From positions 1 through 42,378 of IMG/VR virus record IMGVR_UViG_3300023442_000005: 42,378 nucleotides of DNA, one strand, 5' to 3'. Positions 1 through 8,795 of the stretch are shown here, piece by piece (the first letter of the stretch is position 1; every line of letters begins with the position of its first letter). A program made the position numbers and the translations under genes. The notes beneath the pieces are model-generated. The model was not told the DNA's origin. It did not search any database and was given only the letters and a program-made list of their open reading frames with translations. Origin of the DNA: a virus.

Positions 1-106
1 CAATAAACGATAGCGCTACGCTACCGACTAGCTTCTTCAGTGTATCATGACCCTGTCCTTCAACACCACCGTGATACTGCTGGATCAGTTCGTCCCTATC
101 TGCCAT
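1..106 (-). CDS. Partial CDS (N-terminal 35 codons), possible tail tape-measure start
   Basis: This gene begins at an ATG that overlaps the stop codon of the gene before it (TAATG), so it is translationally coupled, and it runs off the left edge. The visible residues begin MADRDELIQQYHGG and give no family signal. In contractile phages the gene after the tail-assembly chaperones is usually the tape measure, so position alone suggests that role. That is inference only, because too little of the protein is visible. Confidence 0.6.
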   Translation of the reverse strand, partial: MADRDELIQQYHGGVEGQGHDTLKKLVGSVALSFI

Positions 107-669
107 TATTGTTTCATCCTCAGACGTCGCTTTTCAGCTTCGATTGCAGCTCTCAGTTGCTCACCATGCGGATCGGCGGCTGCCGTACCGGGAGTAAAGA
201 CGTTCTGGCCAATGATGATTTCAATCAACGCCGCCAGTCGCATCAGTTTCTCCATGGGTGTGTGAAGTAGCTGCATCAAATCAATAGACTGATAGTGATT
301 GGCAATTGCTACAGCCAGTGCAAAAGCAGCATTCTCCCTGGATACTTTCTGCGCCCACTGACGGTATTCATCCATCTGAAAGTTACCCTGTGCATCTATG
401 GGCAGACTGGCTTCCATAATAGCATTTCCCAGGGCAAATTCAGTACCGGCCAGCTCAAACCGGGGATTCTCCGGATGGAGTACGGCCTTCCGACAGATTG
501 CATGATACCAGTCCTTCTCCGGTAGAGCTTTCTCCAGTTCCTGAAAGGCCTGAATCTCCCATGGCGTAAGACTGCGAAAGTACACCATCTGTCCTTCCAG
601 TTCCAGGGAGTGTATGGTCCCGTAAACCTCTTTCCAGTCTAACAGTTGTTTCTCGCTTGGTTGTGTCAT
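106..669 (-). CDS. Tail-assembly chaperone-like protein (second of a pair)
   Basis: This 187-residue protein probably helps assemble the tail tube and tape measure. Near its N-terminus it has the pattern WKEVYGTIHSLELEG followed by YFRSLTPWE. The preceding gene (771-1160) has the matching pattern LKDKFGDLEMVEVGG then YRRITRPEH, so the two are related. Tail-assembly chaperones usually occur as a pair just before the tape measure. They are often joined by a frameshift, but here they are separate genes with a terminator-like hairpin between them. The C-terminus is charged and the stop overlaps the next start. The family assignment rests on position and this shared motif. Confidence 0.55.
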   Translation of the reverse strand: MTQPSEKQLLDWKEVYGTIHSLELEGQMVYFRSLTPWEIQAFQELEKALPEKDWYHAICRKAVLHPENPRFELAGTEFALGNAIMEASLPIDAQGNFQMDEYRQWAQKVSRENAAFALAVAIANHYQSIDLMQLLHTPMEKLMRLAALIEIIIGQNVFTPGTAAADPHGEQLRAAIEAEKRRLRMKQ

Positions 670-692
670 GGTTATCTACTCGTTCTTAATAC

Positions 693-727
693 AGAAAAGG
701 CGGAGCCCCTCAAACGGATTCCGCCTT
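693..727 (-). terminator. Terminator-like hairpin between the two chaperone genes
   Basis: An 8-bp stem (AAGGCGGA with TCCGCCTT, 15-base loop) is followed on the minus strand by a short U-rich run. It lies after the stop at 771 and before the start at 669. It may end or attenuate transcription and lower expression of the second chaperone and downstream genes. Confidence 0.5.
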
Positions 728-770
728 CGATGATACTGAAAGTTATGACCCACAGGTGAGGGTCTCCGGA

Positions 771-1160
771 TTACAATTTGACCGGATTGCTGGATGCAAT
801 AAATCCAGAAAAGCGCATAATGAACTGTGACAGTGTGGGAATTACACCGGCACCTTTGCCATCCCAATCCACACTGTCAAACTCAGGCCATACCAGAAAA
901 CGCTTCACAATCTCCTCATCCGCATCCTCTGCCTTTTCCAGAATCTGGTCCTGAATCATTAGCCGATGCTCTGGACGGGTAATGCGTCGGTAGATGTAGA
1001 TATCACCGCCAACCTCTACCATCTCCAGATCACCGAACTTATCCTTCAGGGCTGTGATCTCCTGGTCACTGGGTAATCCTGCCAGTGCGGGAGATACTTC
1101 TTCTTCCTGGGTTTGTGGCTGCTCAACAACCTCTTCGGGTTTCATGACTTCTTCGTTCAT
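771..1160 (-). CDS. Tail-assembly chaperone-like protein (first of a pair)
   Basis: This 129-residue protein has an acidic Glu/Gln-rich N-terminal 30 residues, then a compact domain with the pattern LKDKFGDLEMVEVGG and YRRITRPEH shared with the protein at 106-669. Its place between the tube-like genes and the left end fits a tail-assembly chaperone. The start has a good SD (AAAGGAG). The TTGACATAACTA element ends 28 bases upstream of the start, so this gene probably opens its own transcript, which is useful for a chaperone needed in bulk. The product name is inferred from context and the paired motif. Confidence 0.55.
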   Translation of the reverse strand: MNEEVMKPEEVVEQPQTQEEEVSPALAGLPSDQEITALKDKFGDLEMVEVGGDIYIYRRITRPEHRLMIQDQILEKAEDADEEIVKRFLVWPEFDSVDWDGKGAGVIPTLSQFIMRFSGFIASSNPVKL

Positions 1161-1188
1161 AGAAACACTCCTTTCATTTGGTTCATTA

Positions 1189-1200
1189 TAGTTATGTCAA
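1189..1200 (-). promoter_or_regulatory. TTGACATAnCTA element, copy 1
   Basis: The minus strand reads TTGACATAACTATAATG in the 43-base gap before the gene starting at 1160. It is one of eleven near-identical copies in the window. No sigma70 -10 box stands 17 bases downstream, so the element seems to act as a compact unit. Confidence 0.65.
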
Positions 1201-1203
1201 TGT

Positions 1204-2001
1204 CTAGGATGGATGTTGCTGGTAGTTTACTTCACCCTGCAGAAGTACATTGTCTTTTACCTGTCGAGCAATGAATTCATATACTTCACTGACCGGTTCA
1301 CCGGATGGTGTTACTGCGTGGCTACTACCGGTAAAGTAAACGTCTTCAAGCAGATAGGTGGCTGTATACTTCTCCCTGTCACTAAAGTCCAATATGAACT
1401 GAACCTGTAAGTCGACCGGAATCGGCATTCCTGACCCGTCATGAGTCAGTTGATACAGGTAGAGTGCCTGCTGCAGATCCATACTGATACCTCCCTGGAC
1501 CAGGTAGTTTCCGGTCATGAGCGTATCCCATTGCTTATTGTTGAAGCTATAGACCGGATTATGAGCATGAGATGCCTGCCATTGTATAGTGTTAACATCC
1601 AGCGGCAACGGCTCAAACCAGTCATCGCGAAGCAGGTAGACTTCGGCATTGCTACCGCAGAAATAGGTATCTCGCAGTACCGGTCGGACCTTCTCTTCCG
1701 TATCTGATTCAGCTGAGCCAGTACCCGTATTCTTATTAGTGCTCGATAGAGACGGATCCGGCAGGATTACCGTAATGGCATAGGGACTGTTATCTATATT
1801 GAATCCGGAGCCATATCCGGGTATGTTGATGATATAGTCGGTCCAGGTATCGGGAATAATGAAATAGCCGTCTTTATCGACGTTGATGTAACGGCGTTCG
1901 GTGGTGGACTGACGGGAAACATCCAGTACCATATTACCCAGACCAATCGGATTAGACCGGGTAGCATCATCACTGCTGTAGTATATAACGCGTCCCTGCA
2001 T
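1204..2001 (-). CDS. Tail tube-like protein with N-terminal beta domain (paralogue 4)
   Basis: This 265-residue protein has two parts. Residues 1-80 form a beta-rich module (MQGRVIYYSS onward) similar in layout to the carboxypeptidase-regulatory-like module of the 2540-3430 protein, followed by a polar Thr/Ser/Glu linker. The second part (from about residue 110) resembles the tube-like domains of its neighbours, with FCGSNAEVYLL near its start and YEFIARQVKDN near the end. Its start overlaps the stop of the previous gene (TAATG). It could be a minor tube, tail-tip or hub-proximal protein. The exact role is unknown. Confidence 0.55.
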   Translation of the reverse strand: MQGRVIYYSSDDATRSNPIGLGNMVLDVSRQSTTERRYINVDKDGYFIIPDTWTDYIINIPGYGSGFNIDNSPYAITVILPDPSLSSTNKNTGTGSAESDTEEKVRPVLRDTYFCGSNAEVYLLRDDWFEPLPLDVNTIQWQASHAHNPVYSFNNKQWDTLMTGNYLVQGGISMDLQQALYLYQLTHDGSGMPIPVDLQVQFILDFSDREKYTATYLLEDVYFTGSSHAVTPSGEPVSEVYEFIARQVKDNVLLQGEVNYQQHPS

Positions 2002-2543
2002 TAGCCGGTGAACAGATACTTTAGGATTACACTGGATACCTGGAACACGGTCGATCGGAAACTCCGGGAGACCATGTTGCGAATAATCAACGGATCGGTA
2101 CTAATGCCATTATTGACAGCCATGAAAGGTTCCAGATCCAGCACGTCCGTATCGGGAATTACCACATGAATGCCGATGTTCTGAAAGATACGCCGATAAC
2201 GGGATGGATCGGTGGGACTTTTTAACACCTGCTCCTCAAAGTTACGCTGCCGTACGGCATGCGTCTTCTGAGTGTTATCACTGTTTATGGCGCTGGCAAT
2301 GACCGGTATGGCAAATCGCTCTTTATAGATTCCTGATACCCGATACTCTTCCATGGCTGGATTCAACTTTACTTCCCCCAGATCGGTCAGATTAAGCGAT
2401 TTATAGCTGGGAGTATACTGAATCTCACTCTGTACCAATCGCGGATACTGCTGCTTTATGGTAGAAGAAACAGCATTCGGATCGATAGTAAAGATTATCG
2501 GATAGGAGTGGATATAATAGATGATGTCATAGTATTCTTTCAT
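2001..2543 (-). CDS. Hypothetical tail-region protein
   Basis: This 180-residue protein is not recognised. It opens with an aromatic stretch (MKEYYDIIYYIHSYP) and has no membrane segment or clear catalytic motif. It lies between two tube-like genes and overlaps both by a few bases (ATGA upstream, TAATG downstream), so the three are co-translated. A tail-completion or tail-tip role is the natural guess from position. Nothing in the sequence proves it. Confidence 0.5.
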   Translation of the reverse strand: MKEYYDIIYYIHSYPIIFTIDPNAVSSTIKQQYPRLVQSEIQYTPSYKSLNLTDLGEVKLNPAMEEYRVSGIYKERFAIPVIASAINSDNTQKTHAVRQRNFEEQVLKSPTDPSRYRRIFQNIGIHVVIPDTDVLDLEPFMAVNNGISTDPLIIRNMVSRSFRSTVFQVSSVILKYLFTG

Positions 2544-3430
2544 TGTTCCTCACGAAGTGTTGATATGGGCTCCAGCTGACGGGCCAGGAATGTATAGCTC
2601 TCCCCTACCGGCTCTCCGGTTGATGTTACAACCTGACCCATTTCGATAATCTGCGCAGAGCGAATCCGATAGCCGGTATTCACACTGTAGGGATCACTGA
2701 AGTCTATGCTATAGAGCAATTCGATATCTATGCGAATTGGTGGAATTGCCTTCTGATACATGAGATTCATATTATCCGGCGCATAGCTGATGAACTGCCC
2801 GTTCCTGTACTGCATGTTATGATGGTCAAACATATAGCTGAAACCGGACTGTAGACCTTTCTCTATGAACTTCTTCAGAACGAATGAATCCTGCATATTC
2901 AGGGTAAAGCTACCCTGAACCAGTACCGAACCGATAGCAATGCCGTCCATATATACCGATTTGTAGCCGTATAGTGGCAGTTTGGGATACTGGTAGGTGA
3001 AGTTAATGGTAATGATGTCCAGCTCGACCAGTTGCTGACCACCTGGTTTTCCGATCACATATACACGCGCATTAGCACCGCTAAAGAGTGGATCCCGGGT
3101 AACCGGCGATGTCTGCTCATCAGGTGATTCATCGTTATCGGAACTTGTACCCGGTGTGGTATCTTTCTCGGCAACAGGTAAGGTTATATCATATGTATAG
3201 GTGGTGAGTGACGGATCCGGGCTTAAATAGACTGTCATGTCCTGATAACTTGGATGTCTGAATGACATCAGGATCGATGCAGACAGATCCACATTGTAGA
3301 GATTATACCTGCCGGAGCTATTGGTTACGGAAGAGACACTCTGGCTACCGTTCAGAAATTGACAGGTTACCAGTACATTAGCAATCCCATTTCCATCGGT
3401 ATTCAATACCTGTCCGGATACAGTTGCCAT
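2540..3430 (-). CDS. Tail tube-like protein fused to a carboxypeptidase-regulatory-like Ig domain (paralogue 3)
   Basis: Residues 1-90 show the carboxypeptidase-regulatory-like beta-sandwich pattern: VSGQVLNTDGNGIANVLVTC, then SSGRYNLYNVD and FRHPSYQ. A Thr/Ser/Asp/Glu linker follows at about 92-110. The rest resembles a tail tube domain (LFSGANARVYVIG near the start, SVLVQGSFTLNM in the middle, YTFLARQLEP near the end), matching the C-terminal ends of the other three tube-like proteins here. Ig-like additions on tail tube proteins are known to decorate the tail surface. The gene overlaps the next by four bases and its start is two bases after the 3432 gene ends. Confidence 0.6.
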   Translation of the reverse strand: MATVSGQVLNTDGNGIANVLVTCQFLNGSQSVSSVTNSSGRYNLYNVDLSASILMSFRHPSYQDMTVYLSPDPSLTTYTYDITLPVAEKDTTPGTSSDNDESPDEQTSPVTRDPLFSGANARVYVIGKPGGQQLVELDIITINFTYQYPKLPLYGYKSVYMDGIAIGSVLVQGSFTLNMQDSFVLKKFIEKGLQSGFSYMFDHHNMQYRNGQFISYAPDNMNLMYQKAIPPIRIDIELLYSIDFSDPYSVNTGYRIRSAQIIEMGQVVTSTGEPVGESYTFLARQLEPISTLREEQ

Positions 3431-3431
3431 A

Positions 3432-4124
3432 TTACTTGGTGGTTAGTTTATCACTCGGGTTTTCATGATAGGGCCAGTACCGCTCTGTCTCCCGACCTTT
3501 CGAGATAAAGTCTCGTATGAGCTTACTGCCCAGTGTAAGTACCATCTTATCATTGGGTACTTCCATATAGAAGTCTCCCGTCTCGGGATCCGGTCGCAAC
3601 TCCACGGGCTGCATCAGCGATATATCCCGTGCCAGGTACTGCATGGTGGTTTCCGGATAGGCTTCATTAACACCCAGTACACCGCCTTCGTCAACAATCT
3701 CCACACCGATCAGTTTCATGACTGACATCCGACCGGCTTCATTCATGAACAGTAGTATCAAGTCGAACGGAGGTAACTGGTCGGTTAAAATAGAGTATGC
3801 CGGCAATGCTGCATCCTGGCTGTCATACTGGAAATGCTTGAACAACTCAGCCAGTGCTGCCGCCTGGAAGTTCACGAATACCAGACTACCAGCAATAGTT
3901 CGTGACCCGCGTGTATACCCGGCCGCATAGGTTCTTCCCAGCCGTCGCACGGGAAACTTCTCCCGGTGAATGGAATAACTTAAGGTATGTGCATTTCCAA
4001 TATGAATATACTCCGGACCATAGATGGCAATAACCATGATATCCGATCCGGAATAAACACTCTGTTCGGCAAATGTCTGACCTTTTTGGAACTGCCGTGA
4101 ACCGACATTCAGTGCATTGATCAT
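3432..4124 (-). CDS. Tail tube-like protein (paralogue 2)
   Basis: This 230-residue protein resembles the 4186-4830 product throughout. Both have a S-G-x-D-I start to the domain, a SYSIHREKFPVRRLGR-type segment (compare SLSVNREVRPVFVMGR), GSRTIAGSLVF (compare GKRGVAGSLIM), DQLPPFDLIL (compare DQLPPFTITL) and a C-terminal ARDISLMQP segment. These match the tube proteins of contractile phages that polymerise inside the sheath. Two adjacent copies suggest a main tube protein and a variant at one end of the tube. Which one dominates cannot be told from sequence. Confidence 0.7.
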   Translation of the reverse strand: MINALNVGSRQFQKGQTFAEQSVYSGSDIMVIAIYGPEYIHIGNAHTLSYSIHREKFPVRRLGRTYAAGYTRGSRTIAGSLVFVNFQAAALAELFKHFQYDSQDAALPAYSILTDQLPPFDLILLFMNEAGRMSVMKLIGVEIVDEGGVLGVNEAYPETTMQYLARDISLMQPVELRPDPETGDFYMEVPNDKMVLTLGSKLIRDFISKGRETERYWPYHENPSDKLTTK

Positions 4125-4150
4125 ACCGGTGCCTCCGTTAGAAACCGGGC

Positions 4151-4170
4151 AGGGGTATTACTGTACCCCT
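4151..4170 (-). other. Perfect 7-bp hairpin between the two tube genes
   Basis: AGGGGTA and TACCCCT flank a six-base loop in the gap between the stop at 4186 and the start at 4124. There is no T-run on either side, so it is more likely an RNA-stabilising or weak attenuating structure than a full terminator. Confidence 0.4.
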
Positions 4171-4185
4171 ACCCTGCTGTATGGC

Positions 4186-4830
4186 TTAAGTAGTAATGTT
4201 GCCGAGACCCTGAAACAGACCATTGTCTTCCAGGTTGATTCCGCGACCTCCCAGCAGATCAGACCGTCCTTCTTCAGTGTCAGTGAGAGGTTTCCACCAT
4301 TCGACACCCTGGGCGACAAAGGTGAATTGCGCTTCGGCCACGTTGTCGTCAACGGACATACCGGTACCTTCACTGACCAGGTGTACGCCGTAAATACGCA
4401 TGACCATGGCATTGCCGAATTCGTTCTTGGCTACCAGAGTAATGGTGAAGGGCGGCAGCTGATCGCTGTAGTTGGGATGGCGTAGCTCGGCATTGATCTC
4501 TTCGATCAGGTTGCTATCCTGGGTTACGTCTTCTTTCTTGGCCGCAAAGAGTGCCTGACGTTTGATATCAAAGAGCGCATCCCGATCCAGGATGGTCATG
4601 ATTAAACTACCGGCGACACCTCGTTTACCACGGGAGTAGGATAGTACATCCACCCGGCCCATGACGAAAACGGGTCGCACTTCACGGTTTACGGATAAGG
4701 AAATACCCTGCAGGTTTCCTATCTCAACGTTCTCAAAGTAGGCCTTGATGTCGCACCCGGAGAACGTGGTCATGGTGCGGGCCAATTCGTTAGACTGAAC
4801 ATTAAATGCTTGTTGAGGCATAACGAACAC
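4186..4830 (-). CDS. Tail tube protein (paralogue 1)
   Basis: This 214-residue protein follows the tail sheath gene, the classical tube position in contractile phages. It contains FSGCDIKAYFENVEIGNLQG, NREVRPVFVMGR, GKRGVAGSLIMTILDRD and DQLPPFTITLVAKNE. The pattern recurs in the 3432-4124 protein, and more weakly in the proteins at 2540 and 1204. The gene has its own SD (TAGGAGTG). It is preceded by a TTGACATATCTA element and, further upstream, by the sheath gene's terminator, so it starts a new transcript. A high-copy tube protein with a dedicated promoter makes sense. Confidence 0.75.
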   Translation of the reverse strand: MFVMPQQAFNVQSNELARTMTTFSGCDIKAYFENVEIGNLQGISLSVNREVRPVFVMGRVDVLSYSRGKRGVAGSLIMTILDRDALFDIKRQALFAAKKEDVTQDSNLIEEINAELRHPNYSDQLPPFTITLVAKNEFGNAMVMRIYGVHLVSEGTGMSVDDNVAEAQFTFVAQGVEWWKPLTDTEEGRSDLLGGRGINLEDNGLFQGLGNITT

Positions 4831-4872
4831 TCCTATAAAAGTGTATTACCAGACCCTCATGGGATTCCAGTA

Positions 4873-4884
4873 TAGATATGTCAA
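4873..4884 (-). promoter_or_regulatory. TTGACATAnCTA element, copy 2
   Basis: The minus strand reads TTTGACATATCTATACTGG, 42 bases before the tube start codon. The sheath terminator lies immediately upstream of it, which is the arrangement expected of a promoter following a terminator. Confidence 0.7.
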
Positions 4885-4914
4885 AGTAGTCCGTGCGTGT
4901 CGTCTCGATATTAT

Positions 4915-4942
4915 AAAAAGGCCCCCGGGAGGTGCGGGGGCC
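4915..4942 (-). terminator. Intrinsic terminator after the sheath gene
   Basis: On the minus strand GGCCCCCG, a short loop and CCGGGGGCC are followed by TTTTTATAAT. This is the clearest intrinsic terminator in the window, about 40 bases after the sheath stop. Confidence 0.85.
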
Positions 4943-4983
4943 ATTGAGGTTATGTGGCAGGGCATTGATGAGGAAGGATACTG

Positions 4984-7692
4984 TTAGAACTGTGCCAGGG
5001 CACTTTCATCCGCCTTGAGGATCACCGGTACCTTGATGTCGCGGATCTCGAATACCGGTACCAACACCAGCAGGATCTCCAGCTGACCCAACACACGCTG
5101 TTTGGGACTGGATTTGATCTTGAAGGTGAAGGCCTGCAGTCGATTCGGCACCATATTGTTCAGCTCGTGTTTCAGGCGGGTCTCCAGTGCCTGCAGGATT
5201 TCCAGACTGGCGGGTCGTCCCAGATAATCACCAGCCACTTTCCGGGTGATGCCCATCGCTTCTTTGACAATCCATAAGGTTGTCAGGCGTTCATAATCGG
5301 ATCCGGGCTTGGCCAGTGTCGGTCCATCAGTCAGGCGCACGCCGGATGCAGTTTGAATGGCTGCAATGATGCGCATATCGCCCAGGGCATCCAGCTGACT
5401 GCGGCCATCCTTGACTTTATCCGAATAGGCGTAGCGCAGTCCAATGGCACCGGGAATCTCGTTCAGGTAGATAGATTCATTCGATTGCAACGTTGCCAAA
5501 TGTCCGGCCACCCAGGCTTCACCGGTCGTGGTGTAGGGCGAACCGCTGGCGATGAAGATGGGTTCCACATCCACTGCAATCATGAACTTATTGTCAAAGG
5601 GATTCAGGAAGTTGGCTGCTCGCAGCGGATCGCTCAAATCCACTTCAGTCAACTTCTCAACCCGACTGGCAACATCCAGGCGAGTAATCGAACCATTGAT
5701 TCCCGTTCCTTTGAGCGGTTTGAAGCCGATGATACCGACCGCCTCACCGTTGTAGCTGTTCAGGAAGTTGCTCATCAACAGATGAAACTCGGCGTTGACT
5801 TCCTGCGGCAGACCGGTGATTTCGTTGTAGCCGGTCTTGGTGCTATCCAGGTAGGCACCGGGAACCACAACGATGTCGAATTTGTAGGCATCGAGTCGGT
5901 TGTAGGCTTCTACCAGCTCGTCGTAGAGCTGATTGTTGCTCAGGCTAATGCCGTTAGTACCGCCGGAGAGAGATTTCGCAATGGTTAGCGTAAACATATC
6001 CGGTGTTATGGTATACTTAAGGCCGATGATGACGTCATTGATGTTGTCAACTTTACCACCGGCTGCTCCGGGCTGAATACCAGAACCGATCAGCTTGAGT
6101 TTCGGTGCAGTTGCATCCACAATCTCCAGAGTGCTACCTAACTCGTAGTAGCGTACGGTTGCATGTCGGAACACCAGGTTAGCAGGAGCCGGCGCACCCA
6201 ACAGGATTTCATTGCCCCGTACGAAGTAATCGGAGAACTGAGCACTGGTATTCTGCAGTGACGTTAGAGTGGACTTTTCATTCATTACTCCCACGACCGA
6301 GTCGAAGGAAATCCGCAGGTCACCGCCGTTGGCAAAGTTGAACAGGTCAGTCACCGGCGTGTTGGTTGTTCCGTCCGTTAAGGTAATGGTAAGCGTACCG
6401 TTGGACCAGGCCAGACTGAAGTTGCCATCGGATTTACTGATGGGCACTTCCTGCCAATCATTGGCTGCTGCACCTGCCCGACGATATTCCAGCTTGAAGG
6501 GCTTTTCAGTGTCGAAGACCCATCCTTCCGCAGCGTCTTTTGCGGTTGCTACTGGAGCAACTGCTTTCAAGAGCGCCGGCCCGTCTCCAGCCAGATCGGC
6601 TCGAATCGCCTCAACAATCGGTAAGTCATTCGCTGCCGCCCAGCTTGTACCCTCATGAGCAATACCCCAGGGGGCGTCAACGTTAATCACGTAACTGGCA
6701 GGTGGAGTGGAGCCTTGAATATCCACCTTACCCAGATCGACGTTGCGGTGACGCAGATAGGCCTCACTACCGACCGTACCGGCTGCGGTGTTGGCCAGCT
6801 GAGACAGAGTCCCGGATGCATCAGTTGCGTTCAGTATGGTACTGAAACGGGAATCCTGCTTCCCATCCAGGGGTAGTTCATCGGTGACAATCTTGGTCAA
6901 GCCAGCAACTTCATACTCCTTGACTCCGGATTCACTGATAGCATAGACTTTATCGATTGCCACAACTGTTTTGCTCAGGTCCGTGGTATCCGAAAGGTTT
7001 GCTGCTCCATCCAGGTAGCGGTTTCCGGTAACCAGATCTGCTGCCAGAGCGGCACTGAGATCAATGGTGGTCTGGTTATCATCGGCACTTTCAATAACGG
7101 CATCCACCGCGTTGGCTTCGATTTCAAAGTGCAGCTCTTTCTCAATGGCATCGGCGACCAGGATTTCATTGAGATTGGGATCGGCGTTAATAGCGTCTGC
7201 CAGCTCCACCACATTGTGTACATCGACCAGCGAGTTGCTGGCATTGGAATCATAAGTGAAGATGGAAAAGGCTTCGGTTTTGGGATTATAGATCTTGATT
7301 TCGCTGCCGTCCATGGCGATGGAGATATCGTTGTATATATCACCAGGGTATAAAGCCTGCAGGGTTAACACCTTATTGGAATTGGTGTCAAACAGATCCA
7401 GATAGGCTTTTTGAGCGAACTTCTCGCCAATACGGACAGCAGAGATCTGGGGCGCACCGCCAGAACCGGCCTGGGCGTCGATGGCTTCTTTAATGGCGCG
7501 TACCAGCGATCCCTGACCAAAACGACCGAATACTTCCTGAGCATGAGTCAGGTCACGGATCTTCACCGGCTCATACACAGGCCCATCTTCAGCCGTTCCA
7601 ATGATCAGGATGTGGCGATTGAGGGACTGATTGCCAGTCGGACGCTCCAAGTTCCCATCAAGGAATTGTCTTGTAATTCGTGGTAATGCCAT
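4984..7692 (-). CDS. Tail sheath protein
   Basis: At 902 residues this is longer than most phage sheath proteins. The N-terminus (MALPRITRQFLDG, then RHILIIGTAEDGPVYEPVKI and LTHAQEVFGRFG) and the C-terminal part match contractile tail sheaths: EAWVAGHLATL, NEIPGAIGLRY, DALGDMRIIAAIQTASGVRL, TTLWIVKEAMGITRKVAGDY and a terminal VPVFEIRDIKVPV strand. The middle (about residues 130-480) is an inserted beta-rich, Asp/Ala/Asn-rich region that probably projects from the sheath surface. The sheath contracts to drive the tube through the cell envelope. It follows the tail-terminator-like gene and ends in a strong terminator. Confidence 0.9.
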   Translation of the reverse strand: MALPRITRQFLDGNLERPTGNQSLNRHILIIGTAEDGPVYEPVKIRDLTHAQEVFGRFGQGSLVRAIKEAIDAQAGSGGAPQISAVRIGEKFAQKAYLDLFDTNSNKVLTLQALYPGDIYNDISIAMDGSEIKIYNPKTEAFSIFTYDSNASNSLVDVHNVVELADAINADPNLNEILVADAIEKELHFEIEANAVDAVIESADDNQTTIDLSAALAADLVTGNRYLDGAANLSDTTDLSKTVVAIDKVYAISESGVKEYEVAGLTKIVTDELPLDGKQDSRFSTILNATDASGTLSQLANTAAGTVGSEAYLRHRNVDLGKVDIQGSTPPASYVINVDAPWGIAHEGTSWAAANDLPIVEAIRADLAGDGPALLKAVAPVATAKDAAEGWVFDTEKPFKLEYRRAGAAANDWQEVPISKSDGNFSLAWSNGTLTITLTDGTTNTPVTDLFNFANGGDLRISFDSVVGVMNEKSTLTSLQNTSAQFSDYFVRGNEILLGAPAPANLVFRHATVRYYELGSTLEIVDATAPKLKLIGSGIQPGAAGGKVDNINDVIIGLKYTITPDMFTLTIAKSLSGGTNGISLSNNQLYDELVEAYNRLDAYKFDIVVVPGAYLDSTKTGYNEITGLPQEVNAEFHLLMSNFLNSYNGEAVGIIGFKPLKGTGINGSITRLDVASRVEKLTEVDLSDPLRAANFLNPFDNKFMIAVDVEPIFIASGSPYTTTGEAWVAGHLATLQSNESIYLNEIPGAIGLRYAYSDKVKDGRSQLDALGDMRIIAAIQTASGVRLTDGPTLAKPGSDYERLTTLWIVKEAMGITRKVAGDYLGRPASLEILQALETRLKHELNNMVPNRLQAFTFKIKSSPKQRVLGQLEILLVLVPVFEIRDIKVPVILKADESALAQF

Positions 7693-7713
7693 ACCGGTAT
7701 TCTCCTATTAAGT

Positions 7714-8364
7714 TTAAGATGTCGTACTATCCACTTTCTGAATACGCGTCGCTATCCGTTGGATCAGATCAACGGGCTTGACGGTATTCTCCTGTAACTG
7801 TACGTAGTACACCAGACTACGAGTCTGGAGTCGGTTGTTAATCTTCAGAAGCTCGAGATCACGAACTCGTTCATAGAAACGAACGTGTGGGCTTCCCAGT
7901 ACATGTCCATAGTGAGCCATGAAATCCAGCTGAAACCAGTAGGCAATCCGCTCGGCTTCCTCGCCGGTCAGTGCCCAGATATCGAATTTGATGAAAGCCT
8001 GGAACAGCTGACTCAATAGCTCATACTGTGTGCCATCATTGTAGATAACTTCTCTGCGCAAACGGGGCTTTACTTCTCGGGTTCCGGTATCCGGATTAGG
8101 CCGTGCTTTACCACCCAGCTGATGGGGTGACATGTGTTGAACATCCCAGGTAATGGTTGTTCGAAAACGGTCCGCTTTATCCTCATAAAAGAGAACGGTC
8201 TCCGGATACGCCGGATAGAAGTCTATATCAGGAGCGAGAATCTCCAGCGCCTGGCTCAGGTTTCCGATAAAGTCCAGTAAAGACACACTCGGATAGTTCT
8301 CCGGAATGTTGGCTACCGGATGCCGGACAATCTCACTCGGTGATTTAAACTGAAACAGTTCCAT
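7714..8364 (-). CDS. Probable tail terminator or neck protein
   Basis: This 216-residue protein sits between a 143-residue neck-like gene and the sheath, where tail terminator/tail-completion proteins are usually encoded. It begins MELFQFKSPSEIVRHPV and includes DWDVQ-like and RREVIYNDGTQYELLSQLFQ segments with mixed alpha/beta character. No enzymatic motif or membrane segment is visible. Its start codon touches the stop of the preceding gene (both at 8364). The role is assigned from gene order only. Confidence 0.5.
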   Translation of the reverse strand: MELFQFKSPSEIVRHPVANIPENYPSVSLLDFIGNLSQALEILAPDIDFYPAYPETVLFYEDKADRFRTTITWDVQHMSPHQLGGKARPNPDTGTREVKPRLRREVIYNDGTQYELLSQLFQAFIKFDIWALTGEEAERIAYWFQLDFMAHYGHVLGSPHVRFYERVRDLELLKINNRLQTRSLVYYVQLQENTVKPVDLIQRIATRIQKVDSTTS

Positions 8365-8795
8365 TAGTAATAACCGTAATCAGGTCTTACATATAAAGTA
8401 TAGAAGATGACCTTACCATCTTCCCCGCGTTTGGTGTCAATATCCCGTATGCGAAATACCTGCCGGTGCGGGCTTGATTTGATAACATCATCGCTCACCG
8501 CAGGACCATTGTTGCCATTTACTTCAATGATTATATCATGAACCTTGGGATTTGCATCCGCAGGTAGATAGTAAATCATCCGTCCTTCGTATGCACCTTT
8601 TGATCCTCTTACCGATGTAGCACTGTATCGGCACAATATCACCTCATCGGTATAGGTCCAACGTTCCCCACCCACACCCTCACGGGTTATCGGACTGTAG
8701 TATTCGCTCTTCTGTCCTGTATGATAGCGTCGATAGATGGCCTTGTGGCCATATGTCTTCAATATGTCCTCAAATTGTGCCTTCAGATCAATCAT
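8364..8795 (-). CDS. Probable head-tail joining (neck) protein
   Basis: This 143-residue beta-rich protein includes YRRYHTGQKSEYYSPITREG, RMIYYLPADANPKVHDIIIE and HRQVFRIRDIDTKRGEDG. A small beta protein followed by a tail-terminator-sized protein and then the sheath is the usual order of head-closure genes. Start and stop codons overlap those of its neighbours (8795 and 8364), so the three genes are translated together. Function is inferred from size and order. Confidence 0.5.
   Translation of the reverse strand: MIDLKAQFEDILKTYGHKAIYRRYHTGQKSEYYSPITREGVGGERWTYTDEVILCRYSATSVRGSKGAYEGRMIYYLPADANPKVHDIIIEVNGNNGPAVSDDVIKSSPHRQVFRIRDIDTKRGEDGKVIFYTLYVRPDYGYY

Noticed and set aside
676-867. Minus-strand frame of 63 codons over the first chaperone's 3' end.
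   Set aside because: It overlaps the chaperone in another frame and reads through the terminator hairpin.
5353-5988. Plus-strand reading frame of 211 codons opposite the sheath gene.
   Set aside because: The minus-strand sheath is well supported; no ribosome site or domain is visible in the antisense frame.
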